Source: Hyphomicrobiales bacterium
GTDB lineage: Bacteria > Pseudomonadota > Alphaproteobacteria > Rhodobacterales > Rhodobacteraceae
Reading direction: 5' to 3'
Length of the DNA: 8,588 bases
Assembly: GCA_003558415.1 (NCBI GenBank)
Contig: PWLT01000211.1
Span: 1 to 8,588 of the forward strand
Below are positions 1 to 6,118 of this stretch, one piece after another (the stretch's first letter is position 1; every line of letters begins with the position of its first letter). The position numbers and the translations under genes were made by a program. The notes under the pieces were generated by a model. It did no database searches. It saw only the letters and a program-made list of their open reading frames with translations, and was not told where the DNA came from.

Positions 1-340
1 CATCGAGATCCCGCATGAGCCGCTCGCCGATCGTCTCCCCGTGCCCGCGCAGGACCGCATCCTGACGCTTGAGGCTCTGTTTCTCGAGCCAGGAGTTCAG
101 CGCCTCGAAGCTCTCGAAGCGCGGCATCGGCACCATGTAGTTACGTCGACCGAAGCCGATCACGCCCGCCACGTTGCCCTTGTCATTGCCCTTGTCATTG
201 CCCTTGCCGGGGCGGCCGAACCGGTCTTCGAACAGGTAATGCGACTGAAGCTCCGAGAAGGCCCGGGTGCGCTTGCGGGTTCCGTCGCCGAGGATCTTCG
301 CCACCGCGATGGAGGTGTTGTCGTAAAGGATCGACGCCGG
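1..340 (-). pseudogene. IS21-family transposase (IstA-like), 3' fragment
   Basis: The minus-strand frame reads SILYDNTSIAVAKILGDGTR, then RAFSELQSHYLFEDRFGRPG, GKGNDKGNDKGN, FGRRNYMVPMPRFESFEALN and RGHGETIGERL. This is the catalytic-core C-terminal half of IS21 IstA transposases, which normally move the element together with the IstB helper ATPase. It is broken. Homology starts abruptly near position 340 at the second Asp region (YDN), so the N-terminal HTH and first catalytic Asp are absent. The reading frame continues past the left edge. The expected catalytic Glu in the motif written GNVEG in relatives is Ala here (GNVAG, GCG codon). A 12-bp tandem duplication at 179-202 adds four residues just before it. 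No IstB or IS end is visible. The family call is firm from motif recall; the exact right breakpoint is not. Confidence 0.85.
179..202. repeat. 12-bp tandem duplication inside the transposase remnant
   Basis: Two perfect head-to-tail copies of cttgtcattgcc are followed by a partial third copy (cttgcc). On the minus strand they encode the repeated GNDK unit, giving GNDKGNDKGN where related transposases have a single GNDKG. The duplication keeps the frame. It looks like replication slippage in a gene no longer under selection. Confidence 0.9.
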
Positions 341-771
341 CAAGGCGCACAGGCGCCATCGGTCCTTCCTCCGAGGGCGGCAAGCGACCGCCAGATTCCA
401 CGCAAAATGCGAAGACGCCTCCAGCTTCCTATCCAGCCCGCCTGGCGGCAATGATATGTGTCAAGACGCGCGGCCAGTCCATTGCAGGAATATCGTGAAA
501 TGGCCCATTGCGAGCGGCTGCCGGCGGCGGCGCGCCGGGCATTGACGCAGATCAGTGCGCACGGAAGAGATTTCGAGGCATTGTGTCTTCACGTCATCCG
601 TGACGAGGAGTTGGCGCGGCGGGTGATCTTGCGCGCAGACGAGCCAGCCGATGTGCGCCGCATGCGCCGGCGGTCTATTGGCTCAATCCACGAGCGCCAT
701 GTTCTTGCGGGCCAGGCGGCATCCTGAGGCCAAGGGAGGGCAGGCACCCAATTACGAAAGGAGAAGAACCC
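341..771. other. Mostly non-coding stretch between the IS remnant and the Usp gene
   Basis: No convincing gene is seen. A plus-strand open frame from a GTG at 458 to 727 has mixed third-position bases, no clear ribosome binding site and no family resemblance, so I treat it as spurious. The stretch holds an FNR-like box at 542-555 and an imperfect dyad near 588-605 (CGTCA, four bases, TGACG). A good Shine-Dalgarno sequence for the downstream gene sits just before 772. If the box drives transcription from the usual class II distance, the Usp mRNA leader would be about 180 nt long. Confidence 0.5.
542..555 (+). promoter_or_regulatory. Candidate FNR/DNR-type box upstream of usp
   Basis: TTGACGCAGATCAG matches the FNR consensus TTGAT-N4-ATCAA at 8 of 10 defined positions. 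TTGAC in the first half-site is common in alphaproteobacterial FNR-type sites. It lies about 217 bp before the Usp start, farther than the other boxes in this window. A weak -10-like CATTGT sits at 579-584, about where a class II promoter would need it. Universal stress genes are frequent FNR-type targets in proteobacteria. The distance lowers confidence. Confidence 0.4.
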
Positions 772-1587
772 ATGGCGATAAAGCGAGTGTTGCTTCCGCT
801 CGTCGGCACCGGCATCGCGGAGCCCCTGGCGCGCTGCGCCTTCGGTATCGGGTGCATGCACCAGGCGCAGGTGCGCGCCCTGGTTTTGCAGCGGGAGCCC
901 CAGAGCGTCGATTTTCCTGACCGGGCAGAAAGTGCGGACCTCCAGCAAGAGTTCGTGGCCGAGGCGCGCCGGGAAAGGGAGCAGGCGATCCTCGCACTTG
1001 CCGCTCGGTACCAGCCACTCGAGCTCGAGGTCTCGATCAAAAGCGGCGACATCGCCCCGACTGTCGCGCATGCAGCCCGCCTTTCGGACATCGCCGTGAT
1101 CGGCGCCGGTAGCGGATTCGACGAGGCCCGCTGGCGCGACGTATGCGAAGCCGCGCTCTTTCAGAGCGGCCGTCCTGTCATGGTCGTGCCCCGGATGGGC
1201 GTCGAGGAACGTGCGTTCGAGCGGATCGTCATTGCCTGGAAGGAGAGCATCGAGGCGGCCCGCGCGGTCGCCGCAGCCCAGCCGTTCCTGGAGCGGGCCC
1301 GCGAGGTGCATCTTGTCACGGTGGGCGAGAGCGAACGGGCGGTTCAGTCGCTTGAGGATGTCGAGAAATACCTGCAGCTTCACTACAGCGAGGTTCGCAG
1401 CGAAGTGGTGCCCTATGAGCCCCGCGCGGAAACGGCCGACACCCTGCTCGACCGGGCACAGGCACGCGGCGACGCGCTGCTGGTCATGGGGGCCTACAGC
1501 CACTGGCGCTGGCGTGAGCAGGTCTTTGGGGGTGTGACGGAAGCGGTTCTCGCGCGGGCGTGGAGCCCGGTGTTGATGGCGCATTGA
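772..1587 (+). CDS. Universal stress protein, tandem two-domain UspA family
   Basis: This 271-residue protein has two UspA-like alpha/beta domains, roughly residues 1-140 (starting MAIKRVLLPL) and 149-271 (starting FERIVIAWKES). It is the usual size for tandem Usp proteins, which are cytosolic, often bind ATP, and help cells survive starvation, low oxygen and oxidative stress. The C-terminal domain ends with a recognisable nucleotide-loop motif, GAYSHWRWREQVFGGVTEAV at residues 240-259, then SPVLMAH. The canonical pattern is G-x2-G-x9-G-[ST]; here the second Gly is Ser (S243), which may weaken ATP binding. The N-terminal domain lacks the full motif. The start is well supported: ATG at 772 follows AAAGGAGAAG at a normal distance. 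It converges on the methyltransferase gene, with only 36 bp between their stops and no obvious terminator there. The family call is firm; ligand and specific role are not known. Confidence 0.92.
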   Translation: MAIKRVLLPLVGTGIAEPLARCAFGIGCMHQAQVRALVLQREPQSVDFPDRAESADLQQEFVAEARREREQAILALAARYQPLELEVSIKSGDIAPTVAHAARLSDIAVIGAGSGFDEARWRDVCEAALFQSGRPVMVVPRMGVEERAFERIVIAWKESIEAARAVAAAQPFLERAREVHLVTVGESERAVQSLEDVEKYLQLHYSEVRSEVVPYEPRAETADTLLDRAQARGDALLVMGAYSHWRWREQVFGGVTEAVLARAWSPVLMAH

Positions 1588-1623
1588 GCATGACATGAAG
1601 GGTGAAGGGAGTAACCCGCCTGA

Positions 1624-2994
1624 TCAAGCCTCGCCGCGTTGCGCTTTCTCTGCCTCCTCTTCTTCCGCTTCAATGCGCGCGATGGCTGGCCAGAGCTCGC
1701 GCAGTTCGTGCGGGAACATGCGGATGAGCTTGTTGATCTCGCCCGGATCAATTCGTTCCCAGAGTACATCGAAAAGGGCGCGAACCGCCGCCTCGGCATT
1801 GAAGTCAAGCCCCGGTGGGACATTCCTGACAACGAGCTGGAGGAAGGCATCCTTGTGCCGCTCCTTGGTCGGCGTGCGTTGCGGCTGCCACGCCTCGTAG
1901 TAGATGCCGCGCACGAGAGTCGGCAATTGCGCGCCCAGATGGGCCGCGTTCTCGGGCCCGACGCGATCGCGCAGGGCGTGCAGCGCGCCCCGCAGCGCCA
2001 TCATGCCGACATGCGCATCCTCGGTGCCCAACCGCTCCATGATTGCCTTGAGCCAGATATTGGCGTCCTGCAGGGCGCCGTCGAAAGCGTGAACGCCGCG
2101 CTGCGTCATTTTTCCCTCCCTGGCTATTTTCCCGAGCCTCCCGCCGCCGAGCCGGCGAGTCAACCTCGCGGCGTCGGGCATGGCTCCGCGTACCAGTACG
2201 CTGCGGTTGCCGCCGACCGGCTGCGAGCCCTTGGCAGTGGCGGGCAGCCGCTCATGTGCGCCGATAACCAGGAATCCATTTGGGGCGAGCGCAGAGTCGA
2301 TGCGTTCGAGCGCATCGAGCTGCAGCGCCGGCGCGAAGTAGGTGAAGGCCAGGTTGCGGCACAGTATTAGATCGAACCGTCCCTCTGGTGCAGCTACGCG
2401 GAAATCCTGGCGCAGGAAGGCCACGCCCGCCTTGTGCCGCTCCCGCAGGCAGCGGTATCCGTCGCGCGCAGTGAAGGCCCGCGCGACGAATTCCTGCGGG
2501 AGTTCACGCAAGGCGCCAGCCGGGTAGCAGGCGATGCGGGCGCGCTCGATCAGGGTTTCGTCGAGGTCGGTCGCCACCAGGCTCAGCGAGGCATCGGGAA
2601 ACGCGCGGCTGACCTCCAGGTCCCACAGGATCCTGACCGTGTAGGGCTCTTCGCCCGCGGCGCACCCGGCGGACCAGATGCGGGCCGGCCTGTGCTCGAC
2701 CGTCGCGCGCCGGGCGATCTCGGGCAGGACCAGGTCCCGCAGCACCTCGAAACAGCCGCGGTCGCGGAAAAACCGGGAAATGGTGATGCGGCAGAGACCG
2801 TCGAGCACGCGCCACTCCTGCGGGTCCGTCGCGAGCCAGGCGCGATAGGCCTCCAGGTCTGCGAGCCCGAGGCACCTCAGCCGCCGCGCCAGTCGCTTGC
2901 AGACCTGCTTGCGCACCTTGCGAAAGCCCGGCCAGGCGAGGTCGAGACGGGGCAGCGCCCACTGCAGGAAAGCCACGCATTCCTCGTCTCGCAT
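1624..2994 (-). CDS. CheR-type SAM methyltransferase read in frame into a DUF2267 domain
   Basis: This 456-residue open frame carries two unrelated modules. Residues 1 to about 270 resemble CheR protein-glutamate methyltransferases: a helical N-terminal part, RFFRD at 74-78, the SAM-binding motif SAGCAAGEEPYT at 108-119, an acidic ATDLD at 141-145, and FDLILCRNLAFTYF at 207-220. No chemotaxis genes are nearby, so a role in chemoreceptor methylation is doubtful and the substrate is unknown. Residues 296-456 match DUF2267, a helical domain of unknown function common in stress islands, with a highly charged tail (EAEEEEAEKAQRGEA). The joining segment, about 271-295, is Gly/Arg-rich and covers a strong Shine-Dalgarno sequence before Met296. 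The locus may therefore yield a separate DUF2267 protein, or may be two genes whose separating stop was lost. The start ATG at 2994 is preceded by AGAAGGA. The promoter is probably shared with the small genes upstream on the same strand. Confidence 0.82.
   Translation of the reverse strand: MRDEECVAFLQWALPRLDLAWPGFRKVRKQVCKRLARRLRCLGLADLEAYRAWLATDPQEWRVLDGLCRITISRFFRDRGCFEVLRDLVLPEIARRATVEHRPARIWSAGCAAGEEPYTVRILWDLEVSRAFPDASLSLVATDLDETLIERARIACYPAGALRELPQEFVARAFTARDGYRCLRERHKAGVAFLRQDFRVAAPEGRFDLILCRNLAFTYFAPALQLDALERIDSALAPNGFLVIGAHERLPATAKGSQPVGGNRSVLVRGAMPDAARLTRRLGGGRLGKIAREGKMTQRGVHAFDGALQDANIWLKAIMERLGTEDAHVGMMALRGALHALRDRVGPENAAHLGAQLPTLVRGIYYEAWQPQRTPTKERHKDAFLQLVVRNVPPGLDFNAEAAVRALFDVLWERIDPGEINKLIRMFPHELRELWPAIARIEAEEEEAEKAQRGEA
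2107..2120 (-). promoter_or_regulatory. Internal Shine-Dalgarno and ATG for a free-standing DUF2267 protein
   Basis: On the minus strand, GGGAGGG (2120-2114) and four A residues directly precede an ATG (2109-2107) in the same frame as the methyltransferase. Translation from it would give a 161-residue protein starting MTQRGVHAFDG, which covers exactly the DUF2267 domain (1624-2109) and is a typical length for stand-alone family members. This is a stronger ribosome binding site than most in the window. It suggests that the domain is translated independently, alone or as well as in the fusion. Confidence 0.65.
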
Positions 2995-3234
2995 CGGTCA
3001 TCCTTCTGCCGTAAGCGACCCGACGGCGCGTGACCGGCCGCACGGTTCTGGCCATCCATAGGAGCATACAAACTTCCGGCGCAGTCCCGAAGCAAGCCCC
3101 GCAACGCCGCAGGAGGATTGCCAAGGACTGGCCGGCGCATAGGGCCACCCGACTCCGTATGTCGGCGCCCCGGGGCATGCCCGCATGACGGAGCCGCCAG
3201 CATTCCGCCGCCTGCCGACCATGGCGTCCGTTCG

Positions 3235-3495
3235 TTACCCTTCGAGCCGCGCCTCGTCGTTGTCGAACTGGTCGCTCATGAGGATCTCGTAGATCTGGGC
3301 CACGCCGCCAGAGAGCGACTTGTGCTCATCAATCATCAGGTCGTCCTGGCCAAGCGACCAGGCGACGGCCTCCTCGAACTCCGCCATTGTCGCATCCATC
3401 CCAAGGATCGCGCTGATCTTCCAGTCCTCGATGTCGCCGCACAGGCGTACGACGTCATCGTGCCCGATCCGGGGTTTGCCGCTCGCCGTTGTCAT
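3235..3495 (-). CDS. Small acidic protein of unknown function, 86 residues
   Basis: I do not recognise a named family. The protein is short, soluble and acidic, with no membrane segment or signal peptide. It has a basic N-terminal tail (MTTASGKPRIGHDD), a probable helical middle (AILGMDATMAEFEEAVAW), an LSGGVAQIYEILMSDQ segment and an acidic end (FDNDEARLEG). Similar small alpha-helical proteins sit in stress islands of alphaproteobacteria, but that is recollection and I assign no function. The start at 3495 is well supported by AAGGAG seven bases upstream. It lies 240 bp before the methyltransferase and 48 bp after the possible 45-residue gene on the same strand. One minus-strand transcript starting near the FNR-like box at 3740 is plausible. 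Confidence 0.75.
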   Translation of the reverse strand: MTTASGKPRIGHDDVVRLCGDIEDWKISAILGMDATMAEFEEAVAWSLGQDDLMIDEHKSLSGGVAQIYEILMSDQFDNDEARLEG

Positions 3496-3543
3496 GGTTC
3501 CACTCCTTGTGCTCCAGGAAAAACTCTCCGTTCCATCGTGGCC

Positions 3544-3681
3544 TCAGCGCGCCAGCATCGGCTCCAGCTCGGGCCATGGCCGGGTATTCAGGACGTCGTC
3601 GGCCTCGGCCCATCCGCAGCGGGACTGTCCGGTACCGATGCGCGTGTAGCAAGCCGCGGCGTCAGTGTTGTTGACGGCCAT
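3544..3681 (-). CDS. Possible 45-residue protein of unknown function
   Basis: A short open frame begins MAVNNTDAAACYTRIGTG and ends RPWPELEPMLAR. Its third codon positions are strongly GC (about 84% by my count), like the real genes here, and a weak Shine-Dalgarno GGGAG lies about eight to ten bases before the ATG at 3681. It has two cysteines and no membrane segment, and resembles nothing I know. It is the first frame downstream of the FNR-like palindrome at 3740-3753. A class II start site would fall near 3705, giving a leader of about 23 nt, which favours a real gene. The same frame stays open upstream beyond 4000, but that extension has poor codon use and is unlikely to be coding. Confidence 0.45.
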   Translation of the reverse strand: MAVNNTDAAACYTRIGTGQSRCGWAEADDVLNTRPWPELEPMLAR

Positions 3682-3702
3682 TGGCGCCGCTCCCGATCTG
3701 CT

Positions 3703-3717
3703 TTGACCGTCAATCAA
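3703..3717. promoter_or_regulatory. Second FNR-like half-site pair with wrong spacing
   Basis: TTGACCGTCAATCAA contains TTGAC and ATCAA with five rather than four bases between them, and also the tight dyad TTGA-CCG-TCAA. Spacing makes it a poor FNR-family site. It overlaps the -10 position predicted from the box at 3740, so if anything binds here it could repress. It may equally be chance. Confidence 0.25.
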
Positions 3718-3739
3718 ACACTTCCGAAGTCGAGCCGCC

Positions 3740-3753
3740 TTGACCGGTGTCAA
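3740..3753 (-). promoter_or_regulatory. Candidate FNR/DNR-type operator, near-perfect palindrome
   Basis: TTGACCGGTGTCAA has fully symmetric half-sites TTGAC and GTCAA around four bases, the CRP/FNR-family architecture. It differs from the canonical FNR site (TTGAT-N4-ATCAA) by one symmetric change, as in many FNR- and DNR/NNR-type sites of alphaproteobacteria. Its centre is about 65 bp from the ATG at 3681. Placed at -41.5 it puts the start site near 3705 and a weak -10 (TTGATT) at 3717-3712 on the minus strand. Confidence 0.6.
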
Positions 3754-4007
3754 TGTCGATCTGACTGTCCGTGTGAGAAAAGGCGATACCCATGTCTTGC
3801 ACGGGCAGTCTGGACGGGGACCATCTGGGCTGCTGGGGCTCTGGCCGGATTTTCTGGCCCGAATTGATGACGAGTTGGCGTCCGTCCGCCAAACGCAGGA
3901 GAGTTTGTTTGTCAAAAGGCACGTCGCGCCCGAAGATGGCGTTCTGGTGGTGCGGTTCCGGTCCCAGCCGTGGGGCCGGGCGTGGTGAAGAAACCCGGAG
4001 GCCAGTG

Positions 4008-4427
4008 GTGAGTTGCGCCTGGACGCACTTCCCGCACGAGGGCGATGTCGGTGTGCAGGGCTTCGGTGCCGACCCGGCAGAGGCCTTCGCCAACGCAGCG
4101 CGGGCAATGACCGCCGTGCTGGTGCCGCTCGATCAGATCACCGCCAACGAGGCGGTGGAGATCACCTGCGAGGCGCCTGAGCTCGAGGTGCTGCTCGTCG
4201 ACTGGCTGAACGCGGTGATCTACGAGATGGCGACCCGAAGCATGGTCTTCGGTGACTTCCGGGTCGTGATCGATAGCAATTGTCTGCGCGCGACCGCGCT
4301 CGGCGAGCCCGTCGAAGTTGTCCGCCACGCGCCGTCGGTCGAGCTCAAGGGCGCGACCTTCACTCAGCTCCGCGTGGCAAGGCAGGAGGACGGCCGCTGG
4401 CTCGCCCAGTGCGTTGTCGACGTCTGA
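4008..4427 (+). CDS. Archease, RtcB cofactor
   Basis: This 139-residue protein is the usual archease length. Archease helps RtcB: it speeds the guanylylation step, enables multiple turnovers and widens nucleotide use. Family signatures in order are HFPHEGDVGVQGFG near residues 7-20 (His10, Asp13; relatives have HTADVG), AFANAARAM, LLVDWLNAVIY at 62-72, and EDGRWLAQCVVDV at the C-terminus with the near-terminal Asp138. The acidic residues of the N-terminal loop and the last strand form the family's metal site. I chose GTG at 4008 because GGAGG lies six bases before it and it gives MSCAWTHFP, matching relatives; a GTG directly before it at 4005 is an alternative. The open frame extends back to 3792, but that extension is outside the family fold. 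RtcB starts 11 bp after the stop, so the two are almost certainly one operon. Confidence 0.9.
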   Translation: MSCAWTHFPHEGDVGVQGFGADPAEAFANAARAMTAVLVPLDQITANEAVEITCEAPELEVLLVDWLNAVIYEMATRSMVFGDFRVVIDSNCLRATALGEPVEVVRHAPSVELKGATFTQLRVARQEDGRWLAQCVVDV

Positions 4428-4441
4428 AGGAGGCAGCCTTG
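4427..4441 (+). promoter_or_regulatory. Shine-Dalgarno deciding the TTG start of rtcB
   Basis: AAGGAGG at 4427-4433 begins on the last base of the archease stop codon and lies five bases before TTG (4439-4441). Its strength makes up for the rare start codon and links rtcB translation to archease. Confidence 0.8.
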
Positions 4442-5869
4442 GACCGCACCACGCTTGAAAAGCTCGGCCCCTATGCCTGGCGGATCCCCCAAACCGGCTC
4501 GATGCGGGTTCCGGCGGTGATCTACGCCGACGAGGTGCTGATCGACGACATGGATACTAAGGTCGCCGAGCAGATCACCAACGTCGCCTGCCTGCCCGGC
4601 ATTGTCGCCGCCGCCTACGCGATGCCCGACGCCCACTGGGGTTACGGCTTCCCGATTGGCGGCGTCGCGGCCTTCGACCCGGACGAAGGCGGCGTGGTGT
4701 CGGCAGGCGGCGTCGGCTTCGACATCTCCTGCGGTGTGCGGTTGCTGACCACCAACCTCTCCCGCGCCGACATCGCCACCCAGCAGGAGCCCTTCGCCCA
4801 CGAGCTCTCGCGCACGATCCCTGCGGGCGTCGGCAGCCGAGGCCGCATCGAGCTCGACGAGGCCGAGATGGCTGCAATGCTCGCGGGCGGCGCCGCATGG
4901 GCCGTGGCCGAGGGTTATGGGCGCAACGACGACCTCGAGCGCATCGAGGAGCGCGGCACCATGACCGGCGCCCGCCCGGACCTCGTCTCTGCTCGCGCTC
5001 TCCTGCGCCAGCGCCGCGAGATGGGTACGCTCGGCTCGGGCAACCACTATCTCGAGGTGCAGAGCGTCGCCGAGATCTTCGACGCCGAGGCCGCCCGCGC
5101 CTTCGGCCTCGAAGTGGGTCAGGCCGTCGTGATGATCCATTGCGGCTCGCGCGGGCTCGGCCATCAGATCGGCACCGAATACCTGCGCGAGATGGCGCTC
5201 GCCGCACCCGCCCAGGGCATTGTTCTGCCCGACCGCGAACTCGCCTGCGCGCCGATCGATTCCGAGCTTGGCCAGCGCTATCTCGGCGTCTTGCGCGCGG
5301 GCGTAAACTGCGCGCTCGCCAACCGCCAGATCCTGACCCACCTCACCCGCGGCGTGCTCGAGCGCTTCTTCCCCGGCGTTCGTGCCGACCTACTCTACGA
5401 CGTCTCCCACAATACCTGCAAGGAAGAGACCCACGTGATCGATGGCCGCGCCCGCCGGCTCTTCGTGCACCGCAAGGGGGCGACCCGATCCCTTGGCCCC
5501 GACTACCCAGACCTGCCCCCGGCGCTAACCGCCATCGGCCAGCCGGTGCTGATCGGCGGCAGCATGGGCACCGGCTCCTATGTGCTCGTGGGTGATGCCC
5601 GTTCCGAGGCGGCGACACTCAGTTCGGCCTGCCACGGCGCCGGCCGCGCCATGAGCCGGCATGAGGCCGCCCGCACATGGACCGGTGCCGGCATCCAGAA
5701 GGAACTCGCCGCGCGCGGCATCATCGTCAAGAGCCCCTCGCGCCGCGGCATCGCCGAGGAGGCGCCCGGCGCATATAAGAGCGTCGAGCGAGTCGTCGAA
5801 GTTGCCGAGCGTGCCGGCCTTGCCCGCCGGGTCGCCCGCCTCGCGCCGATGATCTGCATCAAGGGCTGA
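4439..5869 (+). CDS. rtcB: RNA-splicing ligase RtcB
   Basis: This 476-residue protein, the normal RtcB length, joins RNA ends carrying 2',3'-cyclic phosphate or 3'-phosphate to 5'-OH ends, using GTP and Mn2+. It repairs RNAs cut by toxins or stress nucleases. All active-site elements are present and align closely with Pyrococcus RtcB: Asp95 and Cys98 in GVGFDISCGVR, Asn202 and His203 in GSGNHYLEV, His234 in MIHCGSRGLGH, His324 in YDVSHNTCKEE, and the guanylylated His399 in SSACHGAGRAMSR. It should be catalytically competent. The start is a TTG at 4439, five bases after a perfect AAGGAGG that overlaps the archease stop; no ATG or GTG nearby fits the family N-terminus. A hairpin follows the stop. 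There is no neighbouring RtcA or sigma-54 activator RtcR as in the E. coli rtc operon, so regulation must differ. Confidence 0.96.
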   Translation: MDRTTLEKLGPYAWRIPQTGSMRVPAVIYADEVLIDDMDTKVAEQITNVACLPGIVAAAYAMPDAHWGYGFPIGGVAAFDPDEGGVVSAGGVGFDISCGVRLLTTNLSRADIATQQEPFAHELSRTIPAGVGSRGRIELDEAEMAAMLAGGAAWAVAEGYGRNDDLERIEERGTMTGARPDLVSARALLRQRREMGTLGSGNHYLEVQSVAEIFDAEAARAFGLEVGQAVVMIHCGSRGLGHQIGTEYLREMALAAPAQGIVLPDRELACAPIDSELGQRYLGVLRAGVNCALANRQILTHLTRGVLERFFPGVRADLLYDVSHNTCKEETHVIDGRARRLFVHRKGATRSLGPDYPDLPPALTAIGQPVLIGGSMGTGSYVLVGDARSEAATLSSACHGAGRAMSRHEAARTWTGAGIQKELAARGIIVKSPSRRGIAEEAPGAYKSVERVVEVAERAGLARRVARLAPMICIKG

Positions 5870-5895
5870 GGCCGAAGGAATCGTTCCTTCGCTGG
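5870..5895 (+). terminator. Hairpin directly after rtcB
   Basis: CGAAGGAA, loop TCG, TTCCTTCG form a perfect 8-bp stem at 5873-5891, starting four bases after the rtcB stop. The flanking GGCC sequences could extend it past a small bulge. No run of T follows, so classic intrinsic termination is uncertain; it may instead protect the mRNA 3' end. Confidence 0.5.
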
Positions 5896-6118
5896 CCGAG
5901 CGTGTCTGACCTATGCAGCGATCAATCGGGATTATCGTCTTTCCAAGCAAATTCAGCGGGCTCCGCTTGATTGGGGCCGTTCAACGGCAACTTCCGACGT
6001 CCCGAGCCTCCGCGCCAGGCCGCATCCCGCGTACCGTGCCGTGGATTGATCCGGATTATGGCGCACTTCCCGCGAGTCGGGACAATCTGTCTGCAGTTAG
6101 CTGTCATGAGGGGATACC
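5896..6118. other. Intergenic leader between rtcB and the HPF-CSD gene
   Basis: No gene is supported. Short plus-strand frames, such as one starting at 5913, lack a ribosome binding site and family resemblance. The stretch contains the FNR-like box at 6046-6059 with its -10. Near 5930-5938 it also has an unrelated GGGATTATCG resembling the CGGATTATGG beside the box. GAGGGG just before the ATG at 6119 serves as the ribosome binding site. Confidence 0.5.
6046..6059 (+). promoter_or_regulatory. Candidate FNR-type box and -10 upstream of the HPF-CSD gene
   Basis: TTGATCCGGATTAT has a perfect left half-site (TTGAT) and a degenerate right one (ATTAT against ATCAA). A good -10-like GACAAT at 6081-6086 (4 of 6) begins 21 bases after the box, close to the class II spacing. 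The start site would fall near 6094 and the leader would be about 25 nt. The box centre is about 66 bp from the start codon, much like the boxes at 3740 and 8380. Confidence 0.45.

Larger units (their letters stand above)
3682..4007. other. Regulatory and non-coding region between the minus-strand set and archease
   Basis: This divergent intergenic stretch holds the FNR-like palindrome at 3740-3753 and a second dyad at 3703-3713. Its base composition is less GC-rich than the flanking genes. Open frames cross it on both strands; none has good codon use together with a ribosome binding site. No separate promoter for archease could be identified, so the same box may serve both directions with a leader of roughly 220 nt on the plus side. 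Confidence 0.5.

Noticed and set aside
400..412. Short dyad CGCA-AAA-TGCG next to the IS remnant as an IS terminal repeat
   Set aside because: It is a single small hairpin with no partner at another end; IS21 ends carry longer repeats starting with TG.
458..727. Plus-strand 89-residue open frame starting at a GTG
   Set aside because: Mixed third-position bases, no ribosome binding site, Arg-rich unstructured end, and it runs across the candidate FNR-like box.
589..1596. Long minus-strand open frame antisense to the Usp gene
   Set aside because: It mirrors a clear Usp gene with family motifs and a good ribosome binding site; such shadows are common in GC-rich DNA.
1588..1623. Possible bidirectional terminator between the convergent Usp and DUF2267 ends
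   Set aside because: Only a four-base GGGT/ACCC pairing with a large loop is present and no T run, so it is not supported.
3710..4093. Minus-strand frame reading VPFDKQTLLRLADGRQLVIN
   Set aside because: The sequence looks protein-like in part, but third codon positions are only about 60% GC, no start has a ribosome binding site, and it covers the strongest regulatory palindrome. It could be an old remnant.
4364..5341. Minus-strand 325-residue open frame inside rtcB
   Set aside because: It is a shadow of rtcB, whose active-site residues are all present on the plus strand.
5922..5940. ATCAATCGGGATTAT as another FNR-like site
   Set aside because: The half-sites are in the wrong order for the inverted TTGAT-N4-ATCAA arrangement.
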